This document shows positions 24,651-39,736 of a stretch of 64,000 bases of DNA, in pieces. The first letter of the stretch is position 1. Every line of letters begins with the position of its first letter. The notes under the pieces are model-generated. The model was given only the letters and a program-made list of their open reading frames with translations, ran no database searches and had not been told where the DNA came from. The stretch comes from Anthonomus grandis grandis (lineage: Eukaryota; Arthropoda; Insecta; Coleoptera; Curculionidae), in NCBI RefSeq assembly GCF_022605725.1, contig NC_065547.1, positions 18,517,167 through 18,581,166 of the forward strand, in the 5' to 3' direction. The translations under genes were made by a program, and so were the position numbers.

Positions 24651-27600
24651 TAATTTACATTTACTATTTCGCATATACAAGATAGCCAAATGATGTTTTT
24701 TACGGTTTAAACACAACCAGAATTAAGAAAATATAATAATTCTTCGCATTAACGATTGTTCCGATTTAATTTTAATTTAATTTTTAGATATAATTTGATT
24801 AACCCTAAATGATTTTTAAAAATATTTTGATATATTGTGTTTAAAAAAAATATTCATATCTCACTCAACTACGGTTATATATTATTCAAATTTATTTATT
24901 AGGTTATACAAGATGACTCAAATGATCCTTTTTAATTTTTGGACATAACCAGGGTTAAGAAAGTAGAAAAATTATTCATTATAGCAGTGTCCGATTTGAT
25001 TCCAATTTAATCTTTGAAGTCCATTTGATGGACTGTAAATTATTTAAAAGTTTTTCTTATGAATTATTTTTTAAAAAAATAATTATATCTCACTCTATTA
25101 CTAATATCTATTATACGAATAGAATTTAAATTTACTATTTCGCATATACAAGATAGCCAAATGATGTTTTTTACGGTTTGAACACAACCAGAATTAAGAA
25201 AATATAATAACTCTTCGCATTAACGATTGTTCCGTTTTAATTTTAATTTCATTTTTAGATATATATAATTTGATTAACCCTAAATGACTTTTAAAAATAT
25301 TTTGATGTATTGTGTTTAAAAAAAATAGTCATATCTCACTCAATTACGGTTATCTATTATTCAAATTTATTTTAAAATTAATATTTAGGTTATACAAGAT
25401 GACTCAAATGATCCTTTTTAAGTTTTGGACATAACCAGGGTTAAGAAAATAGAACAATGAATCATTATTGCATTGTCCGATTTGGTTCCAATTTAATCTT
25501 TGAAGTTCATTTGATGGACTGTAAGTTATTTTTAAAATTTTTCTTATGAATTGTTTTTTAAAAAAATAACTATATCTCACTCTATTACTGATATCTATTA
25601 TTCGAATATAATCTAAATTTACTATTTTGCATATACAAGATGGCCAAATGATGTTTTTTGCGGTTTGAACACAACCAGAGTTAAGAAAATGTAATAACTA
25701 ATAGCGTTGGCGATTGTTCCGATTTAATATTATTTCAATTTTCAGATATAATTTGATTAACCCTAAATGATTTTTAAATATAGTTTTATTTAATATGTCT
25801 TAAAAAAATAGTCATATCTCACTCAATTACGGTTATCTATTAGTCAAATATAATTTAAAATTAATATTTAGGTTATCAAGATGACTCAAATGATCCTTTT
25901 TAAGTTTTGGACATAACCAAAGTTAAGAAAATAGAACAATTAATCAATATAGCATTGTCCGATTTTATTCCAATTTAATTTTTGAAGTTCATTTGATGTA
26001 CTGTAAATTATTTTTAAAATTTTTCTTATGAATTGTTTTTTAAAAAAATAATTATATCTCACTCTATTACTGTTTTTTATTATTCGAATAAAATTTACTT
26101 TTACTATTTCGCATATACAAAATAGCCAAATGATGTTTTTTCCGGTTTGAACACAGCCAGAATTAAGAAAATATAATAACTAATAGCGTTTACGATTGTT
26201 CCGATTTAATTTTAAATTAATTCTTAGATATAATTTGATTAACCCTAAATGATTTTTAAAAATATTTTGATGTATTGTGTTTAAAGAAAAAAGTCATATC
26301 TCGCTCAATTACGGTTATCTATTATTCAAATATCTTTTAAAATTCATATTTAGATTACACAAGATGACCCAAATGATCCTTTTTAAGTTTTGGACATAAC
26401 CAGGGTTAAGAAAATAGAACAATTAATCATTATAGCATTTTCCAATTTGATTCCAATTTAATTTTTGAAGTTCATTTGATGTACTGTAAATTATTTTTAA
26501 AATTTTTTTTATGAATTGTTTTTTAAAAAAATAATTATATCTCACTCTATTACTGTTTTTTGTTATTCGAATATAATTTACTTTTACTATTTCGCATATA
26601 CAAGATAGCCAAATGATGTTTTTTACGGTTTGAACACAGCCAAAATTAAGAAAATATAATAACTAATAGCGTTAACGATTGTTCCGATTTAATTTTAAAT
26701 TAATTTTTAGATATAATTTAATTAACCCTAAATGATTTTTAAAAATATTTTGATGTATTGTGTTTAAAGAAAAAAGTCATATCTCACTCAATTACGGTTA
26801 TCTATTATTTAAATATATTTTAAAATTAATATTTAGGTTATACAAGATGACTCAAATGATCCATTTTAAGTTTTGGACATAACCAGAATAAAGAAAATCG
26901 ATTTCTATTATCTATAGCTATTGTTCTGATATGATTTCAATTTAATTTTTAGATATAATTTGTTTAACCCTAAGTAATTTTTTAAAATATTGGAATTGTT
27001 TTTTAAAAAAATAATTATATCTGACTCTGTTACTGTTCTCTATTATTCGAATATGATTTAAATTTAATTTTTCGCATATACAAGATAGCCAAATGATGTT
27101 CTTTACGGTTTGAACACAACCAGAATTAAGAAAATATAATAACTAATAGCGTTAAAGATTGTTCCGATTTAATTTTAATTAAATTTTTCGATATAATTTG
27201 ATTAACCCTAAATGATTTTTAAAAATATTTTGTTGCATTGTGTTTAAAAAAAATAATCATATCTCACTCAATTACGGTTATCTATTTTTCAAATTTATTT
27301 TAAAATTAATATTTAGGTTATACAAGATGACTCAAATGATCCTTATTAAGTTTTGGACATAGCCAGGGTTAAGAAAATAGAACAATTAATCAATAATAGC
27401 ATTGTCCGGTTTGATTCCAATTTAATCTTTGAAGTTCATTTGATGTACTGTAAATTATTTTTAAAATTTTTCTTATGAGATGTTTTAAAAAAAAATAATT
27501 ATATCTCACTCTATTACTAATATCTATTATTCGAATATAATTTAAATTTACTATTTCGCATATACAAGATAGCCAAATTACGTTTTTTGCGGTTTGAACA

Positions 27601-28300
27601 CAACCAGAGTTAAGAAAATGTAATAACTAATAGGGTTGGCGATTGTTCCGATTTAATTTTAATTAAATTTTTAGATATAATTTGACTAACCCTAAATAAT
27701 TTAAAAAAATAATTTTATGGATTATGTTTAAAAAAAATAGTCATATCTCACTCAATTACGATTATCTATTATTCAAATTTATTTATAAAATTAATATTTA
27801 GGTTATACAAGATGACTCAAATGATCCTTTTTAAGTTTTGGACATAACCAGGGTTAAGAAAATAGAACAATTAATCATTATAGCATTGTCCGATTTGATT
27901 CCAATTTAATTTTTGAAGTTCATTTGATGTACAGTAAATTATTTCTAAAATTTTTCTTATGAATTATTTTAAAAAAAAAATAATTATATCTCACTCTATT
28001 ACTGTTATCTATTATTCGAATAGAATTTAAATTTACTATTTCGCATATACAAGATAGCCAAATGATGTTATTTACGTTTTGAACACAACCAGAATTAAGA
28101 AAATATAATAACTAATAGCGTTAAAGATTGTTCCGTTTTAATTTTAATTTAATTTTTAGATATAATTTGATTAACCCTAAATGACTTTTAAAAATATTTT
28201 GATGAATTGTGTTAAAAAAAAATCGTCATATCTCACTCAATTAGGGTTATCTATTATTCAAATTTATTTTAAAATTAATATTTAGGTTATACAAGATGAC
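24651..28300. repeat. Mixed satellite monomers, no clear HOR
   Basis: A, B and C monomers follow in irregular order. B copies near 26.1 kb carry the CCGGTTTGAACACAGCC variant that becomes frequent in 29-37 kb. A C-to-B switch occurs at about 26991 (AAAATATTGGAATTG). No gene is present. Confidence 0.9.
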
Positions 28301-29640
28301 TCAAATGATCCTTTTTAAGTTTTGGACATAACCAGGGTTAAGAAAATAGAACAATTAATCATTATAGCATTGTCCGATTTGATTCCAATTTAATTTTTGA
28401 AGTTCATTTGATGTACTGTAAATTATTTTTAAAATTTTTCTAATGAATTGTTCTTTAAAAAAATAATTATATCTCGCTCTATTACAGTTATGTATTATTC
28501 AAATATAATTTACATTTTCTATTCTATATACAAGATGACTCAAATGATCCTTTTTAAGTTTTGGACATAACCAGGGTTAAGAAAATAGAACAATTAATCA
28601 TTATAGCATTGTCCGATTTGATTCCAATTTAATCTTTGAAGTTTATTTGATGGACTGTAAATTATTTTTAAAATCTTTCACTCTATTACTAATATCTATT
28701 ATTCTAATATAATTTAAATTTACTATTTCGCATATACAAGATAGCCAAATGACGTTTTTTGCGGTTTGAACAAAACCAGAGTTAAGAAAATGTAATAACT
28801 AATAGGGTTGGCGATTGTTCCGATTTAATTTTAATTAAATTTTTAGATATAATTTGATAAACCCTAAATAATTTAAAAAAATAATTTTATGGATTATGTT
28901 TTAAAAAAATAGTCATATCTCACTCAATTACGATTATCTTTAATTCAAATTTATTTTAAAATTAATATTTAGGTTATACAAGATGACTCAAATGATCCTT
29001 TTTAATTTTTGGACATAACCAGGGTTAAGAAAATAGAACAATTAATCATTATAGCATCGTCTGATTTGATTCCAATTTAATTTTTGAAGTTCATTTGATG
29101 TAATGTAAATTATTTTTAAAATTTTTCTTATGAATTGTTTTTTAAAAAAATAATTATATCTCACTCTATTACTGTTTTTTATTATTCGAATAAAATTTAC
29201 TTTTACTATTTCGCATATACAAGATAGCCAAATGATGTTTTTTCCGGTTTGAACACAGCCAGAATTAAGAAAATATAATAACTAATAGCGTTTACGATTG
29301 TTCCGATTTAATTTTAAATTAATTTTTAGATATAATTTGATTAACCCTAAATGATTTTTAAAAATATTTTGATGTATTGTGTTTAAAGAAAAAAGTCATA
29401 TCTCGCTCAATTATGGTTATCTATTATTCAAATATATTTTAAAATTCATATTTAGATTACACAAGATGACCCAAATGATCCTTTTTAAGTTTTGGACATA
29501 ACCAGGGTTAAGAAAATAGAACAATTAATCATTATAGCATTGTCCAATTTGATTCCAATTTAATTTTTGAAGTTCATTTGATGTACTGTAAATTATTTTT
29601 AAAATTTTTCTTATGAATTGTTTTTTAAAAAAATAATTAT
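28300..29640. repeat. Segment repeated at 36.11-37.45 kb
   Basis: It shares rare features with the later block at an offset of 7811 bp: TTGTTCTTTAAAAAAATAA at about 28450, a truncated B joint ACTATTCTATATACAAG type at about 28518, and TTTAAAATCTTTCACTC at about 28668, where a stretch of B is missing. Confidence 0.85.
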
Positions 29641-31306
29641 ATCTCACTCTATTACTGTTTTTTGTTATTCGAATATAATTTACTTTTACTCTTTCGCATA
29701 TACAAGATAGCCAAATGATGTTTTTTACGGTTTGAACACAACCAGAATTAGGAAAATATAATAACTAATAGCGTTAACGATTGTTCCGATTTAATTTTAA
29801 ATTAATTTTTAGATATAATTTAATTAACCCTAAATGATTTTTAAAAATATTTTGATGTATTGTGTTTAAAGAAAAAAGTCATATCTCACTCAATTACGGT
29901 TATCTATTATTCAAATATATTTTAAAATTCATATTTAGATTACACAAGATGACCCAAATGATCCTTTTTAAGTTTTGGACATAACCAGGGTTAAGAAAAT
30001 AAAACAATTAATCATTATAGCATTGTCCCATGTGATTCCAATTTAATTTTTGAAGTTCATTTGATGTACAGTAAATTATTTTTAAAATTTTTCTTATGAA
30101 TTGTTTTTTAAAAAAATAATTATATCTCACTCTATTACTGTTATCTATTATTCGAATAGAATTTAAATTTACTATTTCGCATATACAAGATAGCCAAATG
30201 ATGTTTTTTACGTTTTGAACACAACCAGAATTAAGAAAATATAATAACTAATAGCGTTAAAGATTGTTCCGTTTTAATTTTAATTTAATTTTTAGATATA
30301 ATTTGATTAACCATAAATGACTTTTAAAAATATTTTGATGAATTGTGTTTAAAAAAAATAGTCATATCTCACTCAATTAGGGTTATCTTTTATTCAAATT
30401 TATTTTAAAATTAATATTTAGGTTATACCAGATGACTCAAATGATCCTTTTTAAGTTTTGGACATAACCAGAATAAAGAAAATCGATTTCTATTATCTAT
30501 AGCTATTGTTCTGATATGATTTTAATTTAATTTTTAAATATAATTTGTTTAACCCTAAGTAATTTTTTTAAATATTTTGATGTATTGTGTTTAAAAAAAA
30601 TAGTCATATCTCACTCAATTACGGTTATCTATTATTCAAATTTATTCTAAAATTAATATTTAGGTTATACAACATGACATAAATGATCCTTTTTATGTTT
30701 TGGATATAACCAGGATAGAGAAAATCGATTACTATTACCTATTGCTATTGTTCCGATTTAATTTTAATTAAATTTTTAGATATAATTTGATTAACCCTAA
30801 ATAATTTAAAAAAATTATTTTATGGATTATGTTTTAAAAAAATAGTCATATCTCACTCAATTACGATTATCTTTAATTCAAATTTATTTTAAAATTAATA
30901 TTTAGGTTATACCAGATGACTCAAATTATCCTTTTTAAGTTTTGGACATAACCAGAATAAAGAAAATCGATTTCTATTATCTATAGCTATTGTTCTGATA
31001 TGATTTCAATTTAATTTTTAGATATAATTTGTTTAACCCTAAGTAATTTTTTAAAATATTTGAATTGTTTTTTAAAAAAATAATTATATCTCACTCTGTT
31101 ACTGTTATCTATTATTCGAATATGATTTAAATTTAATTTTTCGCATATACAAGATAGCCAAATGATGTTCTTTACGGTTTGAACACATTCATTTGATGTA
31201 CTGTAAATTATTCGAATATAATTTAAATTTACTATTTCGCATATACAAGATAGCCAAATTACGTTTTTTGCGGTTTGAACACAACCAGAGTTAAGAAAAT
31301 ATAATA

Positions 31307-31561
31307 TCAATCAATCAATCAATCAATGCTTTATTATCATAAAATTTAAAATTTTGTTGACAAAGCTATTATTTAAATAAATCATACAAACAAAATATAC
31401 ACAAAGACAAAACAAAAAATACAAATATATAAAAATAAAAAATACAACAAAACATACAAAAAACTTAACAACTTTATAAATTGTTTAGGTCACATTTCCT
31501 TAAAATCTATAAAATATATATACATTCACTTGTATACAAAGTCGGCAAAAGGCAGTTTTAT
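31307..31561 (-). mobile_element. 5'-truncated non-LTR retrotransposon tail, copy 1
   Basis: This 255-bp stretch is unrelated to the satellite. On the minus strand it reads as a short AT-rich 3' UTR ending in AATAAAGCA and (TTGA)5. A polyadenylation-like signal followed by a simple-repeat tail instead of poly(A) is typical of several insect non-LTR families. An 8-bp ATATAATA borders both sides (31299-31306 and 31562-31569), a likely target-site duplication. No coding part is left. The family cannot be named by eye. Confidence 0.75.
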
Positions 31562-33596
31562 ATATAATAACTAATAGGGTTGGCGATTGTTCCGATTTAA
31601 TTTTAATTAAATTTTCAGATATAATTTGACTAACCCTAAATAATTTAAAAAAATAATTTTATGGATTATGTTTAAAAAAAATAGTCATATCTCACTCAAT
31701 TACGATTATCTATTATTCAAATTTATTTATAAAATTAATATTTAGGTTATACAAGATGACTCAAATGATCCTTTTTAAGTTTTGGACATAACCAGGGTTA
31801 AGAAAATAGAACAATTAATCATTATAGCATTGTCCAATTTGATTCCAATTTAATTTTTGAAGTTCATTTGATGTACTGTAAATTATTTTTAAAATTTTTC
31901 TTATGAATTGTTTTTTAAAAAAATAATTATATCTCACTCTATTACTGTTTTTTGTTATTCGAATATAATTTACTTTTACTCTTTCGCATATACAAGATAG
32001 CCAAATGATGTTTTTTACGGTTTGAACACAACCAGAATTAGGAAAATATAATAACTAATAGCGTTAACGATTGTTCCGATTTAATTTTAAATTAATTTTT
32101 AGATATAATTTAATTAACCCTAAATGATTTTTAAAAATATTTTGATGTATTGTGTTTAAAGAAAAAAGTCATATCTCACTCAATTACGGTTATCTATTAT
32201 TCAAATATATTTTAAAATTCATATTTAGATTACACAAGATGACCCAAATGATCCTTTTTAAGTTTTGGACATAACCAGGGTTAAGAAAATAAAACAATTA
32301 ATCATTATAGCATTGTCCCATGTGATTCCAATTTAATTTTTGAAGTTCATTTGATGTACAGTAAATTATTTTTAAAATTTTTCTTATGAATTGTTTTTTA
32401 AAAAAATAATTATATCTCACTCTATTACTGTTATCTATTATTCGAATAGAATTTAAATTTACTATTTCGCATATACAAGATAGCCAAATGATGTTTTTTA
32501 CGTTTTGAACACAACCAGAATTAAGAAAATATAATAACTAATAGCGTTAAAGATTGTTCCGTTTTAATTTTAATTTAATTTTTAGATATAATTTGATTAA
32601 CCATAAATGACTTTTAAAAATATTTTGATGAATTGTGTTTAAAAAAAATAGTCATATCTCACTCAATTAGGGTTATCTTTTATTCAAATTTATTTTAAAA
32701 TTAATATTTAGGTTATACCAGATGACTCAAATGATCCTTTTTAAGTTTTGGACATAACCAGAATAAAGAAAATCGATTTCTATTATCTATAGCTATTGTT
32801 CTGATATGATTTTAATTTAATTTTTAAATATAATTTGTTTAACCCTAAGTAATTTTTTTAAATATTTTGATGTATTGTGTTTAAAAAAAATAGTCATATC
32901 TCACTCAATTACGGTTATCTATTATTCAAATTTATTCTAAAATTAATATTTAGGTTATACAACATGACATAAATGATCCTTTTTATGTTTTGGATATAAC
33001 CAGGATAGAGAAAATCGATTACTATTACCTATTGCTATTGTTCCGATTTAATTTTAATTAAATTTTTAGATATAATTTGATTAACCCTAAATAATTTAAA
33101 AAAATTATTTTATGGATTATGTTTTAAAAAAATAGTCATATCTCACTCAATTACGATTATCTTTAATTCAAATTTATTTTAAAATTAATATTTAGGTTAT
33201 ACCAGATGACTCAAATGATCCTTTTTAAGTTTTGGACATAACCAGAATAAAGAAAATCGATTTCTATTATCTATAGCTATTGTTCTGATATGATTTCAAT
33301 TTAATTTTTAGATATAATTTGTTTAACCCTAAGTAATTTTTTAAAATATTTGAATTGTTTTTTAAAAAAATAATTATATCTCACTCTGTTACTGTTATCT
33401 ATTATTCGAATATGATTTAAATTTAATTTTTCGCATATACAAGATAGCCAAATGATGTTCTTTACGGTTTGAACACATTCATTTGATGTACTGTAAATTA
33501 TTCGAATATAATTTAAATTTACTATTTCGCATATACAAGATAGCCAAATTACGTTTTTTGCGGTTTGAACACAACCAGAGTTAAGAAAATGTAATA

Positions 33597-33851
33597 TCAA
33601 TCAATCAATCAATCAATGCTTTATTATCATAAAATTTAAAATTTTGTTGACAAAGCTATTATTTAAATAAATCATACAAACAAAATATACACAAAGACAA
33701 AACAAAAAATACAAATATATAAAAATAAAAAATACAAGAAAACATACAAAAAACTTAACAATTTTATAAATTGTTTAGGTCACATTTCCTTAAAATCTAT
33801 AAAATATATATACATTCACTTGTATACAAAGTCGGCAAAAGGCAGTTGTAT
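33597..33851 (-). mobile_element. Non-LTR retrotransposon tail, copy 2
   Basis: It lies 2290 bp from copy 1 at the identical monomer position. The left flank reads ATGTAATA, and the element has AATACAAGAAAAC and GCAGTTGTA where copy 1 has AATACAACAAAAC and GCAGTTTTA. Confidence 0.75.
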
Positions 33852-34125
33852 ATATAATAACTAATAGGGTTGGCGATTGTTCCGATTTAATTTTAATTAA
33901 ATTTTCAGATATAATTTGACTAACCCTAAATAATTTAAAAAAATAATTTTATGGATTATGTTTAAAAAAAATAGTCATATCTCACTCAATTACGATTATC
34001 TATTATTCAAATTTATTTATAAAATTAATATTTAGGTTATACAAGATGACTCAAATGATCCTTTTTAAGTTTTGGACATAACCAGGGTTAAGAAAATAGA
34101 ACAATTAATCATTATAGCATTGTCC

Positions 34126-37100
34126 GATTTGATTCCAATTTAATTTTTGAAGTTCATTTGATGTACTGTAAATTATTTTTAAAATTTTTCTTATGAATTG
34201 TTTTTTAAAAAAATAATTATATCTCACTCCATTACTGTTTTTTATTATTCGAATAAAATTTACTTTTACTATTTCGCATATACAAGATAGCCAAATGATG
34301 TTTTTTCCGGTTTGAACACAGCCAAAATTAAGAAAATATAATAACTAATAGCGTTTACGATTGTTCCGATTTAATTTTAAATTAATTTTTAGATATAATT
34401 TGATTAACCCTAAATAATTTAAAAAAATAATTTTATGGATTATGTTTAAAAAAAATAGTCATATCTCACTCAATTACGATTATCTATTATTCAAATTTAT
34501 TTATAAAATTAATATTTAGGTTATACAAGATGACTCAAATGATCCTTTTTAAGTTTTGGACATAACCAGGGTTAAGAAAATAGAACAATTAATCATTATA
34601 GCATTGTCCGATTTGATTCCAATTTAATTTTTGAAGTTCATTTGATGTACTGTAAATTATTTTTAAAATTTTTCTTATGAATTGTTTTTTAAAAAAATAA
34701 TTATATCTCACTCCATTACTGTTTTTTATTATTCGAACAAAATTTACTTTTACTAATTCGCATATACAAGATAGCCAAATGATGTTTTTTCCGGTTTGAA
34801 CACAGCCAGAATTAAGAAAATATAATAACTAATAGCGTTTACGATTGTTCCGATTTAATTTTAAATTAATTTTTAGATATAATTTGATTAACCCTAAATG
34901 ATTTTTAAAAATATTTTGATGTATTGTGTTTAAAGAAAAAAGTCATATCTCGCTCAATTACGGTTATCTATTATTCAAATATATTTTAAAATTCATATTT
35001 AGATTACACAAGATGACCCAAATGATCCTTTTTAAGTTTTGGACATAACCAGGGTTAAGAAAATAGAACAATTAATCATTATAGCATTGTCCAATTTGAT
35101 TCCAATTTAATTTTTGAAGTTCATTTGATGTACTGTAAATTATTTTTAAAATTTTTCTTATGAATTGTTTTTTAAAAAAATAATTATATCTCACTCCATT
35201 ACTGTTTTTTATTATTCGAATAAAATTTACTTTTACTATTTCGCATATACAAGATGGCCAAATGATGTTTTTTCCGGTTTGAACACAGCCAGAAATAAGA
35301 AAATATAATAACTAATAGCGTTTACGATTGTTCCGATTTAATTTTAAATTAATTTTTAGATATAATTTGATTAACCCTAAATGATTTTTAAAAATATTTT
35401 GATGTATTGTGTTTAAAGAAAAAAGTCATATCTCGCTCAATTACGGTTATCTATTATTCAAATATATTTTAAAATTCATATTTAGATTACACAAGATGAC
35501 CCAAATGATCCTTTTTAAGTTTTGGACATAACCAGGGTTAAGAAAATAGAACAATTAATCATTATAGCATTTTCCAATTTGATTCCAATTTAATTTTTGA
35601 AGTTCATTTGATGTACTGTAAATTATTTTTAAAATTTGTTTTATGAATTGTTTTTTAAAAAAATAATTATATCTCACTCTATTACTGTTTTTTGTTATTC
35701 GAATATAATTTACTTTTACTATTTCGCATATACAAGATAGCCAAATGATGTTTTTTACGGTTTGAACACAACCAGAATTAAGAAAATATAATAACTTATA
35801 GCGTTAAAGATTGTTCCGTTTTAATTTTAATTTAATTTTTAGATATAATTTGATTAACCCTAAATGACTTTTAAAAATATTTTGATGAATTGTGTTTAAA
35901 AAAATAGTCATATCTCACTCAATTAGGGTTATCTATTATTCAAATTTATTTTAAAATTAATATTTAGGTTATACAAGATGACTCAAATGATCCTTTTTAA
36001 GTTTTGGATATAACCAGGATAGAGAAAATCGATTACTATTACCTATTGCAATTACGGTTATCTATTATTCAAATATATTTTAAAATTCATATTTAGATTA
36101 CACGAGATGACCCAAATGATCCTTTTTAAGTTTTGGACATAACCAGGGTTAAGAAAATAGAACAATTAATCATTATAGCATTGTCTGATTTGATTCCAAT
36201 TTAATTTTTGAAGTTCATTTGATGTACTGTAAATTATTTTTAAAATTTTTCTAATGAATTGTTCTTTAAAAAAATAATTATATCTCGCTCTATTACAGTT
36301 ATGTATTATTCAAATATAATTTACATTTACTATTCTATATACAAGATGACTCAAATGATCCTTTTTAAGTTTTGGACATAACCAGGGTTAAGAAAATAGA
36401 ACAATTAATCATTATAGCATTGTCCGATTTGATTCCAATTTAATCTTTGAAGTTTATTTGATGGACTGTAAATTATTTTTAAAATCTTTCACTCTATTAC
36501 TAATATCTATTATTCTAATATAATTTAAATTTACTATTTCGCATATACAAGATAGCCAAATGACGTTTTTTGCGGTTTGAACACAACCAGAGTTAAGAAA
36601 ATGTAATAACTAATAGGGTTGGCGATTGTTCCGATTTAATTTTAATTAAATTTTTAGATATAATTTGATTAACCCTAAATAATTTAAAAAAATAATTTTA
36701 TGGATTATGTTTTAAAAAAATAGTCATATCTCACTCAATTACGATTATCTTTAATTCAAATTTATTTTAAAATTAATATTTAGGTTATACAGGATGACTC
36801 AAATGATCCTTTTTAAGTTTTGGACATAACCAGGGTTAAGAAAATAGAACAATTAATCATTATAGCATCGTCCGATTTGATTCCAATTTAATTTTTGAAG
36901 TTCATTTGATGTACTGTAAATTATTTTTAAAATTTTTCTTATGAATTGTTTTTTAAAAAAATAATTATATCTCACTCTATTACTGTTTTTTATTATTCGA
37001 ATAAAATTTACTTTTACTATTTCGCATATACAAGATAGCCAAATGATGTTTTTTCCGGTTTGAACACAGCCAGAATTAAGAAAATATAATAACTAATAGC

Positions 37101-38240
37101 GTTTACGATTGTTCCGATTTAATTTTAAATTAATTTTTAGATATAATTTGATTAACCCTAAATGATTTTTAAAAATATTTTGATGTATTGTGTTTAAAGA
37201 AAAAAGTCATATCTCGCTCAATTATGGTTATCTATTATTCAAATATATTTTAAAATTCATATTTAGATTACACAAGATGACCCAAATGATCCTTTTTAAG
37301 TTTTGGACATAACCAGGGTTAAGAAAATAGAACAATTAATCATTATAGCATTGTCCAATTTGATTCCAATTTAATTTTTGAAGTTCATTTGATGTACTGT
37401 AAATTATTTTTAAAATTTTTCTTATGAATTGTTTTTTAAAAAAATAATTATATTTCACTCTATTACTGTTATCTATTATTCGAATAGAATTTAAATTTAC
37501 TATTTCGCATATACAAGATAGCCAAATGATGTTTTTTACGTTTTGAACACAACCAGAATTAAGAAAATATAATAACTAATAGCGTTAAAGATTGTTCCGT
37601 TTTAATTTTAATTTAATTTTTAGATATAATTTGATTAACCATAAATGACTTTTAAAAATATTTTGATGAATTGTGTTTAAAAAAAATAGTCATATCTCAC
37701 TCAATTAGGGTTATCTTTTATTCAAATTTATTTTAAAATTAATATTTAGGTTATACCAGATGACTCAAATGATCCTTTTTAAGTTTTGGACATAACCAGA
37801 ATAAAGAAAATCGATTTCTATTATCTATAGCTATTGTTCTGATATGATTTCAATTTAATTTTTAAATATAATTTGTTTAACCCTAAGTAATTTTTTTAAA
37901 TATTTTGATGTATTGTGTTTAAAAAAAATAGTCATATCTCACTCAATTACGGTTATCTATTATTCAAATTTATTCTAAAATTAATATTTAGGTTATACAA
38001 CATGACATAAATGATCCTTTTAATGTTTTGGATATAACCAGGATAGAGAAAATCGATTATTATTACCTATTGCTATTGTTCCGATATGATTTCAATTTAA
38101 TTTTTAGATATAATTTGCTTAACCTTAAATAATTATTTAAAATTTTTTTATGTATTGTATTTTAAAAAAATAGTCATATCTCATTCAATTACGGTTATCT
38201 ATTATTCAAATTTATTTAAAATTAATATTTAGCTTATACA
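34126..38240. repeat. Mixed satellite monomers within the 11.5-kb unit
   Basis: Several near-identical A/B dimers with the CCGGTTTGAACACAGCC variant follow at about 34.2-35.7 kb. Then comes the second version of the 28.3-30.7 kb block. Its offset changes from 7811 to 7328 bp at about 37.45 kb, so it lacks 483 bp, one A/B dimer. No gene is present. Confidence 0.9.
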
Positions 38241-38758
38241 AGATGTCTCAAATGATCCTTTTTAAGTTTTGGACATAACCAGGGTTAAGAAAATAGAACA
38301 ATTAATCATTATAGCATTGTCCGATTTGCTTCCAATTTAATTTTTGAAGTTCATTTAATGTACTATAAATTATTTTTAAATTTTTTCTCATGAATTGTTT
38401 TTAAAGAAAATAACCATATCTTACTCTATTACTGTTATCTATTATTAGAATATAATTTAAATTTACTATTTCGCATAGACAAGATAGCCAAATGATGTTT
38501 TTTGCGGTTTGAACACAACCAGAGTTAAGAAAATGTAATAACTAATAGGGTTGGCGATTGTTCCGATTTAATTTTAATTAAATTTTTAGATATAATTTGA
38601 TTAACCCTAAATGATTTTTAAAAATATTTTGATATATTGTGTTTAGAAAAAATAGTCATATCTCACTCAATTACGGTTATCTATTCAAATTTATTTTAAA
38701 ATTAATATTTAGGTTATACAAGATGACTCAATTGATCCTTTTTAAGTTTTTTGAAATA

Positions 38759-38788
38759 GGACAATGCTATGGACACATAGCATTGTCC
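38759..38788. repeat. Hairpin copy, perfect arms
   Basis: Here the hairpin is preceded by TTTTTTGAAATA rather than TTTTGGAAATA as at 7.6 kb, so this lineage changed after the hairpin arose. Confidence 0.95.
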
Positions 38789-39706
38789 GATTTGATTTCA
38801 ATTTAACTTTTGAAGTTCACTTGATGTACTGTAAATTATTTTTAAAATTTTTCTTATGAATTGTTTTCTAAAAAAATAAATATATCTCACTCTATTACTA
38901 ATATCTATTATTCGAATATAATTTAAATTAACTATTTCACATATACAAGATAGTCAAATGATGTTGTTTGCTGCTTGAACACAACCAGAATTAAGAAAAT
39001 GTAATAACTAATAGGGTTGGCGATTGTTCCGATTTAATTTTAATTCAATTTTTGATATAATTTGATTAACCCTAAATGATTTTTACAAATAATTTGATAT
39101 ATTGTGTTTAAAAAAAATAGTAATATCTCACTCAATTACGGTTATCTATTATTCAAATTAAATTTAAAATTAATATTTAGGTTATACAAGATGACTCAAA
39201 TGATCCTTTTTAAGTTTTGGACATAACCAGGGTTAAGAAAATAGAACAATTAATCATTATAGCATTATCCGATTTGCTTCCAATTTAATTTTTGAAGTTC
39301 ATTTAATGTACTATAAATTATTTTTAAATTTTTTCTCATGAATTGTTTTTAAAGAAAATAACCATATCTTACTCTATTACTGTTATCTATTATTAGAATA
39401 TAATTTAAATTTACTATTTCGCATAGACAAGATAGCCAAATGATGTTTTTTGCGGTTTGAACACAACCAGAGTTAAGAAAATGTAATAACTAATAGGGTT
39501 GGCGATTGTTCCGATTTAATTTTAATTAAATTTTTAGATATAATTTGATTAACCCTAAATGATTTTTAAAAATATTTTGATATATTGTGTTTAGAAAAAA
39601 TAGTCATATCTCACTCAATTACGGTTATCTATTCAAATTTATTTTAAAATTAATATTTAGGTTATACAAGATGACTCAATTGATCCTTTTTAAGTTTTTT
39701 GAAATA

Positions 39707-39736
39707 GGACAATGCTATGGACACATAGCATTGTCC
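39707..39736. repeat. Hairpin copy, perfect arms
   Basis: Second member of the 948-bp pair. The downstream B start reads TTTAACATTTG, where its partner reads TTTAACTTTTG. Confidence 0.95.

Larger units (their letters stand above)
29472..34125. repeat. Tandem pair of a 2290-bp HOR unit
   Basis: Copy 1 is 29472-31761 and copy 2 is 31762-34051, with about 74 bp of a third start. Each contains the 255-bp retrotransposon tail. Only a few differences are visible, for example TCAAATTATCC at 30926 against TCAAATGATCC at 33216, and AATACAACAAAAC against AATACAAGAAAAC inside the inserted element. Homology ends are sharp at 29471 and 34126. Confidence 0.9.
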
